Assembly (NCBI GenBank): GCA_949317995.1
Contig: OX439051.1
Location: 40,365,250-40,429,249 of the forward strand
DNA length: 64,000 nt
Reading direction: 5' to 3'
DNA from: Acholoe squamosa
Taxonomy: Eukaryota > Annelida > Polychaeta > Phyllodocida > Polynoidae
Shown: in pieces, positions 41,001 to 53,985 of the stretch
Layout of the letters: each line of letters begins with the position of its first letter
Position numbering within the stretch: the stretch's first letter is position 1
The notes under the pieces: generated by a model
What the model was told of the DNA's origin: nothing
What the model saw: only the letters and a program-made list of their open reading frames with translations
Databases searched by the model: none
Translations under genes and position numbers: made by a program

Positions 41001-41545
41001 ACTCAGTATTAAAAGGATTCATCCATACAGATAGGCATGTAAGTGTGTCCCTTGAGTTTGAAGTTACATCCCTGGTGCTCTTTCAATGAAGCTTAAGACA
41101 GTAAATGGCTCAATTGTGAAGAAACTCACTATCTGCCAGTGCACGTATGGCTACCTACATTAGTTCTATAGACATGGTTATAATAGGGGCCAGTCTTAAG
41201 GAGGGATTTCTGAGGGGGGGGGGGGTGCCAGCTATATTGAGATAAGCCTCTTAGGTTTCAAAATCAAAATGGCTTTGATGATAATGTGTGTCACTATGAA
41301 CATCTCAAATTTTGAGACTTAAATATTTTACTGCTGCATTGACAGGATTTCATCTTTAGGTAATCTTTATTACTCAAGCTTCCTAAAACTTTATTTGAAT
41401 GTCCCAGGAGAGGGATTGAGATTAATACCTATTCAGATTAAATAGGACGCATATCAGGTTTGCTGCAGCTACAAACATTTTGTGTCCATAGTGGTGAGGG
41501 GAGGATTATTGTAACCCAATGAGATGACGTCCTGGACTAGGATAC
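41001..41545 (+). repeat. Dispersed repeat, copy B
   Basis: Uninterrupted counterpart of copy A (975-996 plus 15707-16060) and similar to copy C near 55560-55850. Copies B and C also share GGTGAGGGG and GATGACGTCCTGGA at their right ends. Not coding. Confidence 0.7.
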
Positions 41546-43263
41546 ACAACCAGAATGTCTACATTGGCCCCAGATGAGAACCCATTGGGTTTTCTCAGCT
41601 AGTTCAGATGTGGGTTCAAGCTGGTAAAATTCTGGGCTGCCAAGTTGTGCCCAGGTTGCCTTGGGCCAGAAGCCAGCCTCAATAACCCAGCCCCTAAAGT
41701 GGGACTGGACCATTTCTTTTCAAATCACTGCAAAACCTTCTTTAAAATGATCCATGATCCTGGATCATAATTATTCTCATAAGATAGTGGCCTCACTGAT
41801 TGGTACATTCCCCCATGTGCTAATGAATATTTATTAATGGAGCTTGTTACCCTGTGACTCTATCTGTTGCAACTTCATTACTAGAACCAGCAGGCTCAAT
41901 GCAACTACAAAATATGAGCATGGGCTGGGATTGAACCCATGACCCCTGCATTTGAAAACCTCTGCTCTTCTGACTAAGCTAACCAGGCAATCAATCTACA
42001 AGCAGCCAAGGGAATGACATTCTCTTGGCTGTAGGTATGAGGTACACTATAATGAATAGCACTAGATTGATACATACCTAGATAGAATTAGCCTAGAATT
42101 AATATCTCGGACCTGATGAATTGCAACAAGATTTGTTGGTGTATTAGGTTGATCCTGAGGACACATCAGCAAGAAAAGTACAGGTGCCCTTTCATGCATG
42201 GAGCAGTTCCAAAACTTTATTAATTGAACTGACCTCTTTTGCGGCATTTAAAATTGCACACTTTTGAAACCCTGACCTATAATTCCCCATTTGCCCCTGC
42301 CCACCTTCTTCCCTCTACCTATTCTCCATTGAAGCCTACTTGAGTTCAGTGAGTCCTAGGCAGACTCATGTATTGTACGAATTCACAATTAAGACAAAGA
42401 AATGTGGATTACATGCCATTCAAGTATGGAACCAAAAAGCCATTTCATACAGTCATTGAAGATAAATCAAATATATTATGTACCCTTCTGAAACATGCAA
42501 GGCTAATTGGTATGGTTACTTACATTTCTAGCAGGCCATGCGACCTTAGTGTGAACAGCAATCTTACCTGCAAGTAGAGAGAGAGAGGAAGAAAACATTA
42601 CATTGTATTTTACTTAAAAAGTTTTCTGTTAAATTTTATTGGGATGAACTTTTGTAACCTAGCCCTGTATGTCGAGCAAGAGGAAGAAAGGTAATTTTGG
42701 CATTCTATACAGAAAGGTAGTTCTCTTTTTAATTTTGTTGAACCTTTTTAAATCTGGCCCTGAGTGAATTGATCAATTATTTTCCAATGTATACAAGGGT
42801 AAAGTGACCATGAGCCCTCCATTTGGATCACTGTGCAACCTCCAACTTTATTCTAGAATATATGCTATGCTATGTAGGAAAACGGTTAGATGGACAGGCA
42901 TTATAGGCCTAAATGTTTTATATTTCAGTATGACAGCCCGCATCAAGTATAATGATGGCTGATGTCATGTAACTATAGTATTTTTCACGAAACATTATTC
43001 ATATGTGAAGATACTGTGTAACTGGTAACCTCAATATTGCCCAGCACTTCATGAATGCTTTTCCATGTCATATATGTAATTAAAATTGTGAAACCATTCA
43101 ATGTTTGTACTGCAATGTTTCTATGATGATGAGAATGTTGAGATGAGTGACATCTTTTTGCTTCAGTTGTAAACATGATGTCAGTGTAACTTTCCGGGAA
43201 GTATATCTCATTGATTTGTGAGCTTGTATCACTGTTGTTTCTGTATAAGCCATATTTACGTGA
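41546..43263. other. No gene recognised
   Basis: Contains one tRNA-like relic (separate entry). Frames are short and without recognisable features. Confidence 0.5.
41930..42000 (-). pseudogene. tRNA-Lys-like sequence
   Basis: The minus strand has GCCTGGTTAGCTTAGTCAGA, then AGAGC, and later ATGGGTTCAATCCCA, a good A box, B box and D arm. The anticodon arm (TTTCAAA loop) is poorly paired. Probably a tRNA-derived SINE head or pseudogene. Confidence 0.5.
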
Positions 43264-44646
43264 TCATTCAAGTGAAAAATTAAGTTACAAAAAAGGATGT
43301 CTCGTTCTCTGCCAGATTTCACCAGTAGGTCTACACCACTCATCACCATTGTTTTTATATTAACACTGGTACTTTCTCAATACATCAATGTCATGGTTAG
43401 TAAGGGAGACATTTTCAGTTGGTAAATAATAATGCTAGCTCAAATTTCTTTCTGATATCAAAATCTGAAGTAGCGATTTAATGGTGTGGAAGAGGAAATG
43501 GTCCTGTTATGAGATTTACTCCTCAGTGCCATTAATTTTAGGTATCTTTTGTTCTAGTTTGATCAATCTGAAAATAGTATTAATATACCAGCATTATGTT
43601 ATGGATCTCTTCATCATGTCATATACCAAGATGAATGCCCTTTTCATAAGAATTCAATGATAATTGGCACTAGTGCTGTCCTGCTGCTAAGATAGTGTGA
43701 ACTAATATCAATAGAAGAGACCTCACAACCCAGATGAAAACACACAAAAAAGCTTCAATTATGATTGGAGAGGATTATGGGTCCAATCCCTGACCATCTT
43801 CTCCTGCCCTCCCACCATCACACACATCTCTACCATACTTCAACAAAATCCATCCTCTCTCCGATATTTGCATTTAGGAAATATTTCGGCAAACAAGATC
43901 TCAGTGGCTGTTCATAGTGAGAGTTGCTATTGATTAATGTGTGTAATATCAGCCTCCATAAGGCTACATAACGTAGTCACCAAGGAGAACTTTCCCTGGT
44001 CACCTGCTCAATGACACTAGGGCCTACTACATAATTGCAGTAAATGACAAAAATTCAATTGACCCATCAAGGGACAGACAGTGGGATAATTTGAATGGAT
44101 AGGGGTAAGGTTTTTCAACTTGACTTTCATTAGGGGAGTGCATTTGAAGAGCCAATGATAAAGAGGTGCTTAAGCTGGCAAGTATAGTATTTGCAACAGG
44201 CCCTTGCAGTGGGTGAGTGAGTAATGGTTGTTTAACGCCAAGCCGACAGCTAAGGTCATATTCATGGCGGAAAAAGTACATTAGACATCACGTCACAAAG
44301 GAATAAATGTGCCTGTGCCCGTGCATATGAGGCCCTTGCAGTACATGGGTAAGAGCATATTTGATAGGCTAGAGACATGTTTGCTCCACTCTTTTGTCTG
44401 ACGAGAGAAGAAAAGGCTGGATGACAGACATGAAGGAAGAGTAAGCATTGGGGATAGCTTGACAAGGTTAGAAACATGCTGTCTTGCAATCTGTTATGGT
44501 AGAGGTAATACATGAAAATATCAAAGATGATTAGTTCTAGATGTGAATTTTACCTAGATCGAGGTGTAAGATAGATCAACCATTAACATTGATCTGGATA
44601 TAGTTTGGATGATATGGCCATGGCTAATAAATATACTGACAATTAT

Positions 44647-44785
44647 CTTATTTCTTTCCACCTGTTTCATAGGCTCTGACATTTAACTTATTTCTTTCCA
44701 CCTGTTTCATAGGCTCTGACATCTAACTTATTTCTTTCCAACTGTTTCATAGGCTCTGACATCCACCTGTTTCATAGGCTCTGAC
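44647..44785 (+). repeat. 40-bp tandem repeat (3.5 copies)
   Basis: CTTATTTCTTTCCACCTGTT-TCATAGGCTCTGACAT repeats at 44647, 44687 and 44727, with a partial copy from 44757. The related sequence in block 1 (about 20695-20732) is single copy, so this expanded after the segmental duplication. Confidence 0.9.
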
Positions 44786-47700
44786 AACCAATCATTGACA
44801 GCTTGCTTAAATAATGCATTATAGATGACCTAAGGTACTTAAGCCAGGTCGGAATTAAATGTAGGATACCTAATTCCTGCTAATGAGACTATAATGTTGA
44901 ATCAAACATGGTAGAAAAAAGGCATCACAGATCTTCAGGCAGCCGTAATTGCCAATGACCCCCACAGGTTTTAATATTTCCCTAATGGATCCGCTTCCTG
45001 GATGCGCATGAGATTACATCAGGTGGTATTTTTTATCTTCTAATGTCAAACATATGATGTATACATCACTTGGCACTGCATAAATATGATGTAAGGTTAT
45101 GAGGCTACATTGCATTAAAATTATGTTGTTGTTTTTGTATCTAAATTCTTTGAGATTATTAGAACCAATGTCATACACATAATGCAGTGTTCATTCATGA
45201 ATCAGTAGTCAATTACCACACCATCTTTTGTCAGTAATATAAGATAAAATAATTCAGTGACATCAGGTACAACAGCAAATGTACTGGGGAAATAACATGT
45301 TTGCTGCAATTTGAGTAAGATGATAAAACTAATTCTCACATTGTATTGACAATAGGAGGTTCTATGCGTGTCCATTGTCTGCTATTAACTGGTCAAACCA
45401 CTGATAACCCTATATGAAGAGTTGTGCTGCACATTACCTTACCTCTGTTAACATGATATATTGAAGACATGTTCAAGGCCTCACAAGGCAATTTGTACAT
45501 TCTGTATTAGGGCTTACCCTATTAGTTGGTCATTTTAGTGACTGTGGTTTATACTACAGTTGGCCTTCCAACCTTTCAATGACGATAAGAAATCCGTAGT
45601 AAATCAACTAAATTGATGATAAAGAATGAATAAGAACGTGGAGTCATCATAGGTCTCCTAGCATGTTCAGATTAGTAGGGCTTTTTATACTGCATTTTTC
45701 CCCAAATGGGTAGTACAATTTGGAATGATTCTTCATAGGTGGCATGTACATAGATCGGTACTGCTTAAATGATATTTAAAGAAGCGATCTGATCTACTTA
45801 TAAATGAGATTGTGGACCAAAGCGCACTAAATACTTTACCAATGTCAATGTAACATACCCTGTTGCCTTAATAAAGCTCCCTGGCCTTCTTTCTAAATTA
45901 CCTTTTCCTAAACACACAATTACCTACTCCAGGGAGATGATACAATTTAACTGTTATGATTGAGATTGATTTTGATGTTTCTCAATCCATGAATGGTATT
46001 TCGTGCGCCAGTGCCTTCATCCCTAGCAATTATCAGTTATAGATAACACCACTGCTGTCCAGCTACCCAGCTACAGAAAATTACCCACATCAAACAAAGA
46101 AAACACAACTGAAAAATGAGAAAACAATGCACAAGGCTTTAATCATGACCTGGAAGGATTATGGGGTTAACACCACTGCCCTTTCGACTGCCATACCTTC
46201 CCCACCCTAAAACCCTGTCATACTTCAATCAAAACCTTCATTTCTCTCATATTTCCAGATTAGGGACAGTTCTGTGAGCATGATCTCAGTGGTTATTTAT
46301 AGTGAGAGTGGTTATTGATTAATGTGTGTAATATCAGCACCCATGTTAAGCCAACATAACACAGTCACCAAGAGGTACATGCAGTGCTTGCCCGCCTAGT
46401 GACATATCCTGGAGCCTGGTGCATCGTTATAATTTATGTCAAAATGTATACTTGAATATAACACTGCATATTGATGAAATTGTCATTGCAGTGGCCAATG
46501 GTCTATAAAGTAAATTTTAGAAAGAAAAGGTACTGCATAGACACTTCCGGCTCTGGTGATAAGTCAAAAGGGTTAAAATATGACATTATCCCAATGTCAA
46601 TATTTTGTCCCGTGGGCCTTCTTACAATTATATTTGTATATTTATGCTGCAACCTGTTGTTCATTATAATCAATCATCATGAGCCTCCAGTACATGGGCT
46701 AAGTTATGCATACTTTCTGCCTAAGGACTAGTTTACAATATCATTGGTGGAATAATTGTCAGGAACATACTCTGGACTAAACATTGGGTAAGACCATCCT
46801 CAATTTACTAGGGATATGGTTGCTCTATTCTGTTGCTGTTAGGTCTGAGGGGAGAAGCAAACGCTTACTGACAGACATTAAGGATGAGTAAGCATCGCGG
46901 ACATTTGCTTGATACGACTTTTGTGTTTGTAACCTGATATACCAGAAGTGATTCACCTTAAATATCCGAGATAGTTAGTTTGAGACATGCAAATTTCATT
47001 GATCCAAACAAAAGAAACCATCCTGTATTGTTCTTACATTATAAAGTGGTGTAACTACCTTAACTCAACTAAATGACTAGAAGAACTTGCTATTACAATG
47101 AGGTTATAATGATGAATAGCATGCAGATACAACAAAACGTCTAATAAGCTTATTCCCTACTATCTCCATTGGCCCCCACCAGCCAAGCATTGGTAGTCCT
47201 TATCTGTATCTATGTCCTTCCCCTGCACACCTAGCAGTGATTGAGACATGAACCTTGAACCAGGTACTAAGCCCCTTCCCTGACCTCTGCCACTTGCCAA
47301 CATAATACATCCTCCTCATGGTGTTCTATTCAGCAGAGCTTAAGGAAGCCTTACGTGACCCTAGACACTGACACTGGCAGATGTAGTGTGAGACATTTAG
47401 TAGTCCTTGACATGTCATTTATGATTGTTGGTTTGAGATATTTTGAGACGGTGATGTTTCAGCTTGCATGTAATTGCTTGGCTGAAATGCCAGTACTATT
47501 ATTTTCTTTTGATATTGGGGTGGTATTTTTTATGTGAATAATGATACTGGAAATAGTTAAAGTTTCAATGCTTTAACTTTATGAAGCCTGGCCCATACTT
47601 TGTTTATTCCTATAATCATATATATAAAGCATTATGTGCGTAGCTAAAATATTTTAATATACAATTCAAGAATCCATCGTTAACATCACCCTAGAAGAAA

Positions 47701-48123
47701 ATTACTACTAAATGTAAGAAATCTAATTTTGTACTGATGAAACTATTAAGCTGTGCCAAGCACTCTTAAATAAGATATCCCAGGAAGGCATCACAGGGCC
47801 TGAGGCAACCCTGTCAATACCTCCTACAGTATTTTTTGTATTTCCTTAATGGAACATCTAAACTGAAATCCATTAGCTGTGCACACAGTTAATAGTATTG
47901 ATGTAGTAGTGTGTTGCTTAGATGAGCAGACAGAAACTGAATTAGGTGGAATTGTCTGCCTATATTATGACACCTAACCTATGTTCAATACATCAATTAG
48001 CATTTCTGAATCATACATGTCAAAGCAATGGTGATCATTAGGTGTTAATTAGAAGAGAGAAAGAGAGGTTAATAACATGGCCTCAGTTGGTTCCTAATCA
48101 GAAACAAGAAATGCCGTTGTGAC

Positions 48124-48262
48124 CGCGTAAAAAAACGCCTCCCACTGTTATTTTGTATTGTGAGACCTCATCACATGGGGCAAATGAAATCATCATAGCA
48201 CACTCCCGTACCGCTTCGCGGTATCGCCGCTACGCGGCGTGGGAGGCGCTAAAAAAAAAAGT
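48124..48262. mobile_element. Small GC-rich hairpin element
   Basis: Outer arms GCG-TAAAAAAA-CGCCTCCCA and TGGGAGGCGC-TAAAAAAAAAA flank two adjacent short hairpins, TACCGCTTCGCGGTA and CGCCGCTACGCGGCG. It stands out in AT-rich DNA and interrupts duplication block 2. It looks like a non-autonomous element. Confidence 0.55.
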
Positions 48263-49000
48263 TGTCCTAATATATTGACCAGCAGCAGTGAGCAGATAAG
48301 TAAACATGGCTGACAGAGATCTAATTCAACGGACCTATGAATACCTTCCATCGTGGTGTTAAGGTAGACTTACAAATAACTGTCAATCTGTGTGCAAGTA
48401 TTGCCTTAGTAGAAATCCTGTAATTATGGGTGCAACTTTTGCCAAGCGAATGACTATCTATTTGTCAAATAAGAAGAAGGGCTGAGGAAGGGCTATTTTC
48501 AATAAGCTTGAAATAGAAATGTTCCATTTATGAGCTGTGTACAATTTCACCTGACCTTAGAACTAAATGTCAACATCCATATAACCAAGTAATGCATATT
48601 TTGATGAAGCATGCCATGCTTGTAACTCAATGTTGATGTGGAGATTATAGAGAGAAACTATTGAAATATCCCATGTGTAATAGAAGATGTGCAGCATTAT
48701 CATTATCATTATCTGGTTTCAGCAATCCTAATCTCAACTTACACCTATAGTATTGCAATACATGGAGCAATCATAAAATTTGTATCTGCACTTTAAAGAG
48801 AAGAAGCAGTTAAAATATTGAGAGCGGAAAAGCTGTAAAAAGTAATAACAGCTCTCCAGCAACTTTCTTTACAGAGAATTTTCATTCATTGCATTGGAAA
48901 TACAGTGAATCACTGAAGAGTTCACCGCAGAGTTTACTGGCCTGGCAGTCAATTTTTAGAGTGTTTCTATGTGTCACCTCTATAATACTCAATAGTGGAA

Positions 49001-52000
49001 ATATTGGCCCGTGCTGTTTCTCATCATTACCATATGAAGGATGAAACCTACATGGCAAAAGATTCAGAGCCTAATTCTGATGGGTACATGGGGGAGTAAT
49101 TAGTTACATTAGAGTTTTAAAACTGCTTACTATAATGGATAATAAAAGCCATTCTACCCTACCATAAGCTCATGCTCGACTAGCATGACACAGACAGCAG
49201 TTTTCCTCTGACACTAGCACAAATTCTTAGTGAGCCATCTTTAATGACAGCATGGACCTCCAATAATATGGGCAAATCATCAGTAGTATCTTGGATTGTC
49301 AGCTATATTGAAAAAAAACGCCTCAGGTTCCAAAATCAAAAAGGCCTCTCTAATTGTATGTGTCATTTTTTAGATTTAATCTATGTTCAATACGTGGACT
49401 TCCATGACTCTAAGATCATTTTCATGACTATGATCATTATCAGGTTTCTAGATTTTATCAAAGTGAGGACTTCATATATCTGTTGGAAATACAGCATTGC
49501 TATAATAGCTGCTCGGTCGTATTTTCTGAATTCATTTACTTATGGTTATGTATTCTATTATCAGTTAGAAATACAGCATTGCTGTAATAGCTGCTCAGTC
49601 GTATTCTGTAGATTAATATAATTCTATTATCAGTTATTGCATTATTACTGAAATATTCTGGTTAATTGCTGACAAATAGTGAGTAACTCCTCACATATAT
49701 TGACTAATTGCTGACATATTGTGAGTAGATACTGACATGTGTTGACTAATTTCTTATATATAGTGATTAAATACTGACATATACTGACTGGTTGCTGACA
49801 AATTGTGAGGAATTACTGACATATATTGACTCATTTCTGACAAATTGTGAATAAATACATGGCAGTATTTACTCACAATTTGTCAGCAATGAGTCAATAT
49901 AAGTCAGTAGGATACAAGGATGCAAGGTAATGGATACAAAGGTAAAGGATGCAATTATTATGAAGGCTTAGGGAGGTTTAAGATACTTTAAAAAAAAGTA
50001 ACTGTTAGGTACAACATTGTTGAAGTGGCAGATGACCTCTTAAAGATTAAATATTGAAACCTTTCCATTATTTACTCGCATTTCAATGAATAAATGTTAG
50101 TAATTACTCACTAGCCATTGGTCAATATATATATGTTAGTAATTGCTCACTATTTGTCAGCAATTAGTCAATATATGTTAGTACTTAGTCACTATATAAC
50201 AACAATTAGTCAATATATGTTAGTAATTACTCACTTTGTCAGGAATTAGTCAATATATGTCAGTAATTACTGACTATTTATCAGAAATTAGACAATATGT
50301 CAGTAATTACTCACTCTTTGTAAGCAATTAGTCAATATGTGTCAGTAATTACTCACTATATTGGCCCGTGCTGTTTCTCATCATTACCATATAAAGGATG
50401 AAACCTACATGACAAAAGATTCAGAGCCTAATTCTGATGGGTACATGGGGGAGTAATTAGTTGCATTATAGTTTTAAAACTGCTTACTATAATGGATAAT
50501 AAAAGCCATTCTACCCTACCATAAGCTCATGCTCGACTAGCATGACACAGACAGCAGTTTTCCTCCGACACTAGCACAAATTCTTAGTGAGCCATCTTTA
50601 ATGACAGCATGGACCTCCAATAATATGGGCAAATCATCAGTAGTATCTTGGATTGTCAGCTATATTGAAAAAAAAACACCTCAGGTTCCAAAATCAAAAA
50701 GGCCTCTCTAATTGTATGTGTCATTTTTTAGATTTAATCTATGTTCAATACGTGGACTTCCATGACTCTAAGATCATTTTCATGACTATGATCATTATCA
50801 GGTTTCTAGATTTTATCAAAGTGAGGACTTCATATATCTGTTGGAAATACAGCATTGCTATAATAGCTGCTCGGTCGTATTTTCTGAATTCATTTACTTA
50901 TGGTTATGTATTCTATTATCAGTTAGAAATACAGCATTGCTGTAATAGCTGCTCAGTCGTATTCTGTAGATTAATATAATTCTATTATCAGTTATTGCAT
51001 TATTACTGAAATATTCTGGTTAATTGCTGACAAATAGTGAGTAACTCCTCACATATATTGACTAATTGCTGACATAGTGTGAGTAGATACTGACATGTGT
51101 TGACTAATTTCTGATATATAGTGATTAAATACTGACATATACTGACTGATTGCTGACAAATTGTGAAGAATTACTGACATATATTGACTCATTTCTGACA
51201 AATTGTGAATAAATACATGGCAGTATTTACTCACAATTTGTCAGCAATGAGTCAATATAAGTCAGTAGGATACAAGGATGCAAGGTAATGGATACAAAGG
51301 TAAAGGATGCAATTATTATGAAGGCTTAGGGAGGTTTAAGATACTTTAAAAAAAAGTAACTGTTAGGTACAACATTGTTGAAGTGGCAGATGACCTCTTA
51401 AAGATTAAATATTGAAACCTTTCCATTATTTACTCGCATTTCAATGAATAAATGTTAGTAATTACTCACTAGCCATTGGTCAATATATATATGTTAGTAA
51501 TTGCTCACTATTTGTCAGCAATTAGTCAATATATGTTAGTACTTAGTCACTATATAACAACAATTAGTCAATATATGTTAGTAATTACTCACTTTGTCAG
51601 GAATTAGTCAATATATGTCAGTAATTACTGACTATTTATCAGAAATTAGACAATATGTCAGTAATTACTCACTCTTTGTAAGCAATTAGTCAATATGTGT
51701 CAGTAATTACTCACTATATTGGCCCGTGCTGTTTCTCATCATTACCATATAAAGGATGAAACCTACATGACAAAAGATTCAGAGCCTAATTCTGATGGGT
51801 ACATGGGGGAGTAATTAGTTGCATTATAGTTTTAAAACTGCTTACTATAATGGATAATAAAAGCCATTCTACCCTACCATAAGCTCATGCTCGACTAGCA
51901 TGACACAGACAGCAGTTTTCCTCCGACACTAGCACAAATTCTTAGTGAGCCATCTTTAATGACAGCATGGACCTCCAATAATATGGGCAAATCATCAGTA

Positions 52001-53073
52001 GTATCTTGGATTGTCAGCTATATTGAAAAAAAAACACCTCAGGTTCCAAAATCAAAAAGGCCTCTCTAATTGTATGTGTCATTTTTTAGATTTAATCTAT
52101 GTTCAATACGTGGACTTCCATGACTCTAAGATCATTTTCATGACTATGATCATTATCAGGTTTCTAGATTTTATCAAAGTGAGGACTTCATATATCTGTT
52201 GGAAATACAGCATTGCTATAATAGCTGCTCGGTCGTATTTTCTGAATTCATTTACTTATGGTTATGTATTCTATTATCAGTTAGAAATACAGCATTGCTG
52301 TAATAGCTGCTCAGTCGTATTCTGTAGATTAATATAATTCTATTATCAGTTATTGCATTATTACTGAAATATTCTGGTTAATTGCTGACAAATAGTGAGT
52401 AACTCCTCACATATATTGACTAATTGCTGACATAGTGTGAGTAGATACTGACATGTGTTGACTAATTTCTGATATATAGTGATTAAATACTGACATATAC
52501 TGACTGATTGCTGACAAATTGTGAAGAATTACTGACATATATTGACTCATTTCTGACAAATTGTGAATAAATACATGGCAGTATTTACTCACAATTTGTC
52601 AGCAATGAGTCAATATAAGTCAGTAGGATACAAGGATGCAAGGTAATGGATACAAAGGTAAGGGATGCAATTATTATGAAGGCTTAAGGAGGTTTAAGAT
52701 ACTTTAAAAAAAAGTAACTGATAGGTACAACATCGTTGAAGTGGCAGATGACCTCTTAAAGATTAAATATTGAAACCTTTCCATTATTTACTCGCATTTC
52801 AATGAATAAATGTTAGTAATTACTCACTAGCCATTGGTCAATATATATATATGTTAGTAATTGCTCACTATTTGTCATCAATTATTCAATATATGTTAGT
52901 ACTTAGTCACTATATAACAACAATTAGTCAATATATGTCAGTAATTACTCACTTTGTCAGGAATTAGTCAATATATGTCAGTAATTACTGACTATTTATC
53001 AGAAATTAGACAATATGTCATTAATTACTCACTCTTTGTAAGCAATTAGTCAATATGTGTCAGTAATTACTCA
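49001..53073 (+). repeat. Three tandem copies of a 1,358-bp unit
   Basis: ATATTGGCCCGTGCTG starts each unit at 49001, 50358 and 51716. Copies 2 and 3 are nearly identical, and copy 1 differs by a few substitutions and one indel. Each holds a piece of the dispersed repeat (GGTTCCAAAATC), minisatellite in one orientation, a unique segment, then the same minisatellite in the opposite orientation. The 108-125-codon frames that recur with this period are by-products. Confidence 0.95.
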
Positions 53074-53710
53074 CTATTTGTCAGCAATCAGTCAATATAT
53101 GCCAGTACTTAGTCATTATAAAACAACTTGCCATATATTCGTCAATAGTGAGCAATTTCTAACATACATTGACTAAATGCTGATAAAATGTAAGTAACTA
53201 CTATCATGTATTAACTAATTGCTGACAAAATTAATAGTGAATAGTTACTAGCATATATTAACTTATTGCTGACAAATAGTCCATAGATACTGACATATTT
53301 TGACAAATACCAGTCAAGGCAGGATGCCCAGGAGGAGGAATCAATGGCTATTTCTCTGTTATATATTGACTAATTGTTGACAGATTGTGAGTAAATACTG
53401 ACATGTATTGATAATTGCTGATATAGAGTGACTAAGTACTGACGTATATTGATTAATAACTGACAAATAGTGAGTATTTACTAATATATATTGACTAATT
53501 GCTGATAAATGGCGAGTAATTACTGACATATATTGACTAATATCTGAGAAATTGTGAGTAATTACTGACATTATGTGGACTAAGTGTTGTTATATAATGA
53601 CGAAGAACTGGCGTATATTGACTGAGTGCTGACAAATAGTGAGTAAATACTGACATATATTGACTAATTGCTGACAAATAGTGAGTAATTACTTATATAT
53701 ATATATATTG
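53074..53710. repeat. Minisatellite continuing past the triplication
   Basis: Built from TGACTAATTGCTGACAAATA and GTGAGTAATTACTGACATAT-type words (about 43-bp unit). It is first in the CACTATTTGTCAGC orientation, then in the opposite one from about 53140 onward. Confidence 0.85.
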
Positions 53711-53717
53711 AATAATT

Positions 53718-53985
53718 GGTCACTAACATCCATCTGATAACTTTTGAAGATCAAAATTCACCATATATGGCCTGGATCCCTGTTTTTCCGAAAAACAAGA
53801 TGACCGACACACATGAAAAAACAATAGAATTGGGTATTTGAGGTTTCCCAATGGTCACTAACATCAATCTGCTAACTTTTGAAGATCAAAATTCACCATA
53901 TATTGCCTGGATCCCTGTGTTTCCGAAAACCAAGATGGCTGACACACATGGAAAACAATAGAATTGGGTAGTTGAGGTGTCCCTA
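53718..53985 (+). repeat. 135-bp direct duplication
   Basis: GGTCACTAACATC starts at 53718 and 53853. The two copies are about 90% identical, including TTTTGAAGATCAAAATTCAC and CCTGGATCCCTGT. Confidence 0.85.

Larger units (their letters stand above)
43264..49090 (+). repeat. Segmental duplication block 2 (two tandem diverged units)
   Basis: Collinear, same-orientation relative of 19147-28430. Units are about 43264-45990 and 46000-49090. ATTAATGTGTGTAATATCAG occurs near 43933 and 46318. It is shorter than block 1, mainly because of material missing relative to 21000-23470. No convincing gene is seen. Confidence 0.75.

Noticed and set aside
49244-52337. Recurring 108-125-codon frames
   Set aside because: They recur through the 1,358-bp triplication, are AT-rich and lack protein-like features.
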